Source: Solibacteraceae bacterium
GTDB taxonomy: Bacteria; Acidobacteriota; Terriglobia; Bryobacterales; Bryobacteraceae
Direction of reading: 5' to 3'
DNA: 64,000 nucleotides
Assembly (NCBI GenBank): GCA_026984795.1
Contig: JALSRK010000021.1
Span: forward strand, 1-64,000
Part shown: positions 63,367 through 64,000 of the stretch, in pieces
Numbering within the stretch: position 1 is the first letter of the stretch
Layout of the letters: each line of letters opens with the position of its first letter
The notes under the pieces: model-generated
What the model saw: the letters and a program-made list of their open reading frames with translations, nothing else
Database searches by the model: none
Told to the model about the DNA's origin: nothing
Translations under genes and position numbers: made by a program

Positions 63367-64000
63367 TCACCCGAGCCTCTCCACCACGGCCTCGGCCATC
63401 TCCCCGGTCGTATGCCGCCCCCCGAGATCCGGCGTCTTCACCTTCCCGGCGGCCAGCACGCCGCGCACGGCGCCTTCGATGGCCGCCGCCATCTCCGGTT
63501 CGCCCAGATGCTCCGTCATCATCGCCGCCGACAGAATCGCCGCCAGCGGGTTCGCTTTGCCCCGGCCGGCAATGTCGGGCGCCGAGCCGTGGACAGGTTC
63601 GAACAGGGAGGGGAACCGCCGCCGCGGGTCCAGGTTGGCGCTGGCCGCCAGGCCGATGCTGCCGGTCACGATCGCCGAAAGGTCGCTCAGGATGTCCCCG
63701 AACAAGTTCGAGGCCACTACCACGTCGAAGCTCTCGGGCCGGCGCACGAAGTTCATCGCCGCGGCATCCACCAGCAACGACTCGGTCTCGATCTCTGGAT
63801 ACTCGGCCGCCACCGCCTGAAAGGTCCGGTCCCACAGCACCATGCTGTAGGCCTGGGCGTTCGATTTCGTGATCGAGGCGACCCGCCGCTTCTTGTTCCG
63901 CCGCTCGGCAAGGTCGAAGGCGAAGCGGATGATCCGCTCGCATCCGTGGCGGGTGAAGATTGCGCTTTGCACCGCCACCTCCTCGGGCTGGTGATGGTAG
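63367..64000 (-). CDS. Isocitrate/isopropylmalate dehydrogenase family, C-terminal part
   Basis: The frame continues past the right edge of the window, so the N-terminus is missing. FTRHGCERIIRFAFDLAERR, SITKSNAQAYSMVLWDRTFQ, VVASNLFGDILSDLSAIVTG and SLFEPVHGSAPDIAGRGKAN are classic LeuB/tartrate dehydrogenase signatures, including the metal-binding Asp residues. It decarboxylates 3-isopropylmalate or a related 2-hydroxy acid with NAD. Which substrate cannot be decided from this part. Confidence 0.9.
   Translation of the reverse strand, partial: YHHQPEEVAVQSAIFTRHGCERIIRFAFDLAERRNKKRRVASITKSNAQAYSMVLWDRTFQAVAAEYPEIETESLLVDAAAMNFVRRPESFDVVVASNLFGDILSDLSAIVTGSIGLAASANLDPRRRFPSLFEPVHGSAPDIAGRGKANPLAAILSAAMMTEHLGEPEMAAAIEGAVRGVLAAGKVKTPDLGGRHTTGEMAEAVVERLG

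Noticed and set aside
1-64000. CRISPR array
   Set aside because: No regularly spaced direct repeats of 24-40 bp were seen anywhere in the window.

Overview
The window is high-GC bacterial DNA that reads as Acidobacteriota, probably Bryobacterales or Solibacterales. This rests on content, not on a marker gene. There is an Oar-like TonB receptor with an N-terminal carboxypeptidase-regulatory domain, many Tat-exported sugar oxidoreductases and sulfatases, ThuA and DUF6807 proteins, and a transmembrane regulator with the winged-helix N-terminus common in Solibacter relatives. No rRNA, tRNA or CRISPR array was recognised.

Layout. (1) 0.4-17.3 kb is a carbohydrate or sulfated-glycan locus on the + strand. 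It holds a membrane one-component regulator, two Gfo/Idh/MocA oxidoreductases, an amidohydrolase, a sugar isomerase-like TIM barrel, a sulfatase, a PhoD-like phosphatase, a DUF6807 protein, a TonB receptor and a SUMF1-sialidase-MORN fusion. (2) 17.4-18.2 kb holds minus-strand remnants of a transposase and of the BREX gene brxL. (3) 18.2-30.4 kb is a + strand defence island behind a near-consensus promoter: HTH protein, SNF2 helicase with a DUF3883 nuclease-like tail, HEPN protein, DUF1156 adenine methylase, second HEPN protein, DUF433/DUF5615 toxin-antitoxin pair, and a DUF499 ATPase broken by a one-base slip in a G run. The methylase gene carries an in-frame REP-associated tyrosine transposase flanked by inverted REP hairpins, plus a second in-frame REP pair. 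A likely brxA fragment follows on the minus strand, so the island lies between the two ends of a former BREX operon. (4) 31-38 kb is a mobile and decaying zone: small winged-helix gene, serine recombinase with an 18-bp inverted repeat downstream, ADP-ribosylglycohydrolase, zinc-finger/HTH gene, a shattered sulfatase and a broken acetamidase. (5) 38.4-64 kb is mostly ordinary chromosome: radical SAM protein, glycolate oxidase-like GlcD, TlpA-like thioredoxin, two PTPS paralogues with FolE, STAS protein, SMC, a TolB-like propeller, M28 peptidase, CoA transferase with enoyl-CoA hydratase, sulfatase, GDPD, ThuA protein, PTE-family hydrolase, CheX, CheY and the end of an isopropylmalate-dehydrogenase family gene.

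How the genes may work together. Locus 1 plausibly senses, imports and dismantles glycans: exported enzymes cleave sulfate and phosphate esters, the TonB receptor imports, and the oxidoreductases and isomerase process the sugars. The island shares its methylase, helicase and ATPase families with BREX type 3, but no PglZ or BrxF is visible and it adds two HEPN proteins and a toxin-antitoxin pair. It is the best candidate here for an unusual defence system.
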